A stretch of DNA of 8,419 nucleotides. It comes from Syntrophomonadaceae bacterium (GTDB lineage: Bacteria; Bacillota_D; Dethiobacteria; DTU022). Below, piece by piece: positions 5,971-8,419 of this stretch. A program made the translations under genes and the position numbers. Position 1 is the stretch's first letter. Each line of letters begins with the position of its first letter. The notes below the pieces were generated by a model. The model did no database searches. It had not been told where the DNA came from and was given only the letters and a program-made list of their open reading frames with translations. The stretch spans positions 1-8,419 of the forward strand of contig PXFD01000042.1 in assembly GCA_003564505.1 (NCBI GenBank). Reading direction: 5' to 3'.

Positions 5971-7266
5971 ATGCCCCCTGCTCCTGAACAAATTTTAAGT
6001 GACCTGGTCCGTATTGATAGTACCAATCCACCCGGTAATGAATATGCTGTGGCAGATTATTTAAAGAAGCTGTTTGAAAATACCGCTGCAAACATTAAAA
6101 TTGTTGAACCTGAAAAGGGGCGCAGCAGTTTTATTGCCAGGCTTGGCTCCGGCTCGAAAAAACTACTTTACCTTTCTCATTCTGATGTAGTCCCTGCGGG
6201 AGATGGTTGGGATTTCGAACCTTTTTCCGGTGAAATTAAAGAGGGATTTGTTCATGGCAGAGGGTCCCTCGACTGCAAGGATCTTCTGGCCGCCCAGGTA
6301 TCAGCAGCTCTTCAGTTGATGGAAGAAAAGTCGTCTTTGCAGGGAGAACTGATTATCGCTGCCGTGGCCGATGAAGAAGCAGGTGGCCGTCTGGGTGCAG
6401 GTTACCTGACCGATAATCATTCAGATATAATCGAAGCTGATTATGCTGTAAATGAGGGTGCCGACCATCCGATTATTCTGGATGGCAGGATGCTCTATTT
6501 CCTGCAGGTTGGTGAAAAAGGCACTGCCTGGTGCAAATTGAAAGCTCACGGAAAGTCGGGGCATGGCTCAATTCCTACCCTGGCCGATAATGCTATAGTC
6601 AAAATTTCCAGGGCGGTAAGCCGGCTTAATAACTACCGGTCCGAAGTGATTCTTATCCCTGAAGTTAAAAAACTTTTAAAAAACCTGGCGAAACTCTCTG
6701 GGGTACAAGTTGACTCAATAGAGCCCGATCAGGTTGATGAGCTTCTTGAGCAGTTGCCTTTTGATCGTTCTTTTATAGAATCGCTGCGATCCATGACCCG
6801 GATGACCCTCTCCGCAAATATTATCCGTGGAGGCACAAAAACCAATATTGTACCCGATTACTGTGAATCTGAGATTGATATCAGGATATTGCCTGGGCAG
6901 GACTGTGAATATGTTGAATCCGAGCTGCGCCTGATTATCAGTAAGGATATTGAAATAGAGTTTACCGAGTACCGTGCGCCCACCTTTTCCAGCTCCAACG
7001 AAAAATTCTATAAGCTGATGGAAGAGGCAACCCTCGAAATGGCCGGCGACAAAGCGCTGTGCCTGCCGATTATTTCTGCCGGTTCCACTGATTCAAAGTA
7101 CATCCGCAGTGCCGGTATTCCCGCCTACGGTGTTGGGCACATGGCTGAAGGCTTTGATCCCGAACTGAGGACAACCGTCCATGGCAGAAACGAACGTACC
7201 GATATTGACAGTCTCCACTTTAAAACAGAGTTTTTCAAAAAGCTGGCCCGAAAGTACCTGAGCTGA
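5971..7266 (+). CDS. M20 family zinc metallo-hydrolase (peptidase/deacylase), cytoplasmic
   Basis: Probable di-zinc enzyme that hydrolyses a peptide or N-acyl amide bond; no signal peptide, so it acts in the cytoplasm. The M20 residues are present in order: His70 and catalytic Asp72 in LSHSDVVP, bridging Asp101 in GRGSLDCKD, catalytic Glu135 and ligand Glu136 in DEEAGG, Glu162 in VNEGA, and His404 in TTVHGRNERTD. The lid/dimerisation domain covers about 185-300 with His198 in SGHGS and TKTNIVPDYCESEIDIRILP (289-308). Its helical insertion (about 226-285) and the 431-residue length suit the longer M20 members related to carboxypeptidase-S-like enzymes rather than DapE, ArgE or PepV proper. Exact substrate unknown; its place behind a peptide-type importer suggests it processes the imported compound (inference). 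Start ATG 5971 with AAGGAGG 7 nt away. Intact. Confidence 0.9.
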   Translation: MPPAPEQILSDLVRIDSTNPPGNEYAVADYLKKLFENTAANIKIVEPEKGRSSFIARLGSGSKKLLYLSHSDVVPAGDGWDFEPFSGEIKEGFVHGRGSLDCKDLLAAQVSAALQLMEEKSSLQGELIIAAVADEEAGGRLGAGYLTDNHSDIIEADYAVNEGADHPIILDGRMLYFLQVGEKGTAWCKLKAHGKSGHGSIPTLADNAIVKISRAVSRLNNYRSEVILIPEVKKLLKNLAKLSGVQVDSIEPDQVDELLEQLPFDRSFIESLRSMTRMTLSANIIRGGTKTNIVPDYCESEIDIRILPGQDCEYVESELRLIISKDIEIEFTEYRAPTFSSSNEKFYKLMEEATLEMAGDKALCLPIISAGSTDSKYIRSAGIPAYGVGHMAEGFDPELRTTVHGRNERTDIDSLHFKTEFFKKLARKYLS

Positions 7267-7282
7267 TTTTCAGGCTTCACTT

Positions 7283-7299
7283 GGAAGGTGAAAGTGATG
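7283..7299 (+). promoter_or_regulatory. Ribosome site deciding the start of the last gene
   Basis: GGAAGGTGA (7283-7291) is well spaced for ATG 7297-7299. The in-frame GTG at 7288 lies within this site and has no good ribosome site of its own, so ATG 7297 is preferred; the protein then opens MKVSYGHMG, the style usual for its family. Confidence 0.65.
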
Positions 7300-8382
7300 A
7301 AAGTATCTTATGGACATATGGGCACTTTAACGCCGATTATAGAGATGCTCCTGGAAGACCTGGGTCATGAACCGGTTACCCCGGACCGGCCTACCCGGCA
7401 AACCCTATCCCTGGGGGCGAAATATGCTCCCGAGTTTGCCTGCATACCCTTTAAAATTGTGCTCGGCACATATATTGAAGGCCTGAAAAGGGGCGCCGAT
7501 ACCCTGATGAGCGGTGGCGGCTATGGCCCCTGCAGGGCAGGTCTTTACGGTGAGCTGCATGACCGGATTTTGAAAGATTTGGGCTATGATTTTGACTTTA
7601 TCTTTTTCTGGCCGCCCTTGAGAAAACCCGGCCATTTCATTCGTCAGCTTAAAATAACCAAGTCCCCTCATTCCTGGGGTTACTTATGGCGTTCGTTTAA
7701 GAAGTGCTACAAAAAATTAGCAGTCCTGGATGATTTGGAAATGCTAGCCCAGCAAATCAGGCCGCGTGAATATAAGGCAGGTTCTACTTCACGGGCCTTT
7801 GACCAGGCCTACCGGATGATGAGACAGGTTAAGTCGGAGCGGGAAATTGAAGAAGCGGGTGAAGCAGCCCGTCAAATTATACGCGACGTACCTCAAGACA
7901 GTGAAAAAGAAGTGTTGAAAGTCGGTATAATCGGCGAAATCTATGTTCAGCTGGAACCTTTTGCCAACTTTTTCCTTGAAGAACAGCTGGGACACATGGG
8001 CGTGGAAGCGCGCCGTTCAATTTACCTGACCAGCTATGCCCGGCATGATGTCCTTTCAACTAAGGGCGATATGGGCAGTCGAAGACTGGCTGTGCCCTAT
8101 CTTGCACAAAAGGTTGGTGGGCATGGGCAGAACAGTGTTGGTGATATCATTCGCTATGCAAAACAGGGTTTCGATGGTGTGGTGCAGCTGGCTCCTTTTT
8201 CGTGCATTCCGGAAATTGTGGCCAAAAGCCTTGTACCGCAGCTTAGCAAAGATTATGGTATCCCGGTGTTAACTCTCTTTATCGATGAGCAGACTGGGGC
8301 TGCCGGCATACAAACGCGTTTGGAGGCTTTTGTTGACATGATGAGCCAGCGCCGTTCCCGTGACCTTGGCTTAGGTGCATAA
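7297..8382 (+). CDS. Acyl-CoA dehydratase activase-related protein (COG3581-type, 2-hydroxyacyl-CoA dehydratase superfamily)
   Basis: A 361-residue protein resembling the COG3581 group, which often occurs with BadF/BcrAD-type ATPases and the related COG3580 family. Its own function is not established. Visible hallmarks: opening MKVSYGHMG; FACIPFK with Cys49 (47-53); SGGGYGPCRAGLYGE with Cys79 (72-86); and a C-terminal block with LAPFSCIPE, Cys303 (298-305), then FIDEQTGAAGIQTRLEAF (328-345). The C-terminal block resembles subunits of 2-hydroxyglutaryl-CoA dehydratase and benzoyl-CoA reductase, where such cysteines bind a [4Fe-4S] cluster, so Cys49, Cys79 and Cys303 are candidate ligands. No ATPase motif is seen, so a separate activase is expected. 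It follows the hydrolase by 30 nt and probably belongs to the same transcript. A GTG at 7288 would add three residues. Partner genes may lie just beyond the window. Confidence 0.82.
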   Translation: MKVSYGHMGTLTPIIEMLLEDLGHEPVTPDRPTRQTLSLGAKYAPEFACIPFKIVLGTYIEGLKRGADTLMSGGGYGPCRAGLYGELHDRILKDLGYDFDFIFFWPPLRKPGHFIRQLKITKSPHSWGYLWRSFKKCYKKLAVLDDLEMLAQQIRPREYKAGSTSRAFDQAYRMMRQVKSEREIEEAGEAARQIIRDVPQDSEKEVLKVGIIGEIYVQLEPFANFFLEEQLGHMGVEARRSIYLTSYARHDVLSTKGDMGSRRLAVPYLAQKVGGHGQNSVGDIIRYAKQGFDGVVQLAPFSCIPEIVAKSLVPQLSKDYGIPVLTLFIDEQTGAAGIQTRLEAFVDMMSQRRSRDLGLGA

Positions 8383-8419
8383 TACTCCGTTGATTTTACT
8401 GCTGTTGCCTGTTTAGAAA
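8383..8419. other. Downstream edge, nothing recognised
   Basis: The last 37 bases show no hairpin, T tract or ribosome site. The transcript may continue past the window. Confidence 0.4.

Noticed and set aside
6718..6730. 13-base match ATAGAGCCCGATC also found at 38-50
   Set aside because: About one chance match of this length per two such windows is expected; flanks do not match, so it is not a repeat or attachment site.

Overview
The window reads as one long + strand operon from an anaerobic Bacillota, most likely Clostridia-like. The evidence is the strong AGGAGG-type ribosome sites, the lipid-anchored solute-binding protein typical of one-membrane bacteria, the use of a TTG start, a TTGACA-class promoter with an extended -10, and a last gene from a family linked to anaerobic acyl-CoA metabolism. 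No rRNA, tRNA, CRISPR array, transposase or phage gene is visible. The taxon is inferred, not proven.

Layout. Positions 1-103 hold sequence of uncertain coding status and an AT-rich inverted repeat. A good sigma-A-type promoter (104-131) is followed by a leader of about 130 nt with a hairpin and a possible 8-codon mini-ORF. Next comes a complete five-gene peptide/nickel (Dpp/Opp)-type ABC importer in the classic order: lipoprotein binding protein (271-1884), a hairpin with a short T tract (1932-1976), two permeases (2069-3004 and 3009-3911) and two ATPases (3944-4933 and 4934-5917). Two further genes follow on the same strand with short gaps: an M20 family zinc hydrolase (5971-7266) and an acyl-CoA dehydratase activase-related protein of the COG3581 type (7297-8382). 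The last 37 bases hold no recognisable feature.

How the genes may work together (inference): the lipoprotein captures a peptide or related solute, the BC permease pair driven by the DF ATPase pair imports it, and the cytoplasmic M20 enzyme cuts an amide or peptide bond in it. The last protein resembles the iron-sulfur components and companions of 2-hydroxyacyl-CoA dehydratases, so the imported material may feed amino-acid fermentation. That last link rests on gene order only.

The most notable signals are: an extremely acidic binding protein (about 106 Asp/Glu against 23 Lys/Arg) beside a charge-balanced ATPase; an identical four-cysteine motif in both ATPases; the COG3581-type gene placed behind an importer and hydrolase; and a structured leader with a mini-ORF. 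I see no clear evidence of a wholly new kind of system; most of the window is an ordinary, intact importer operon.
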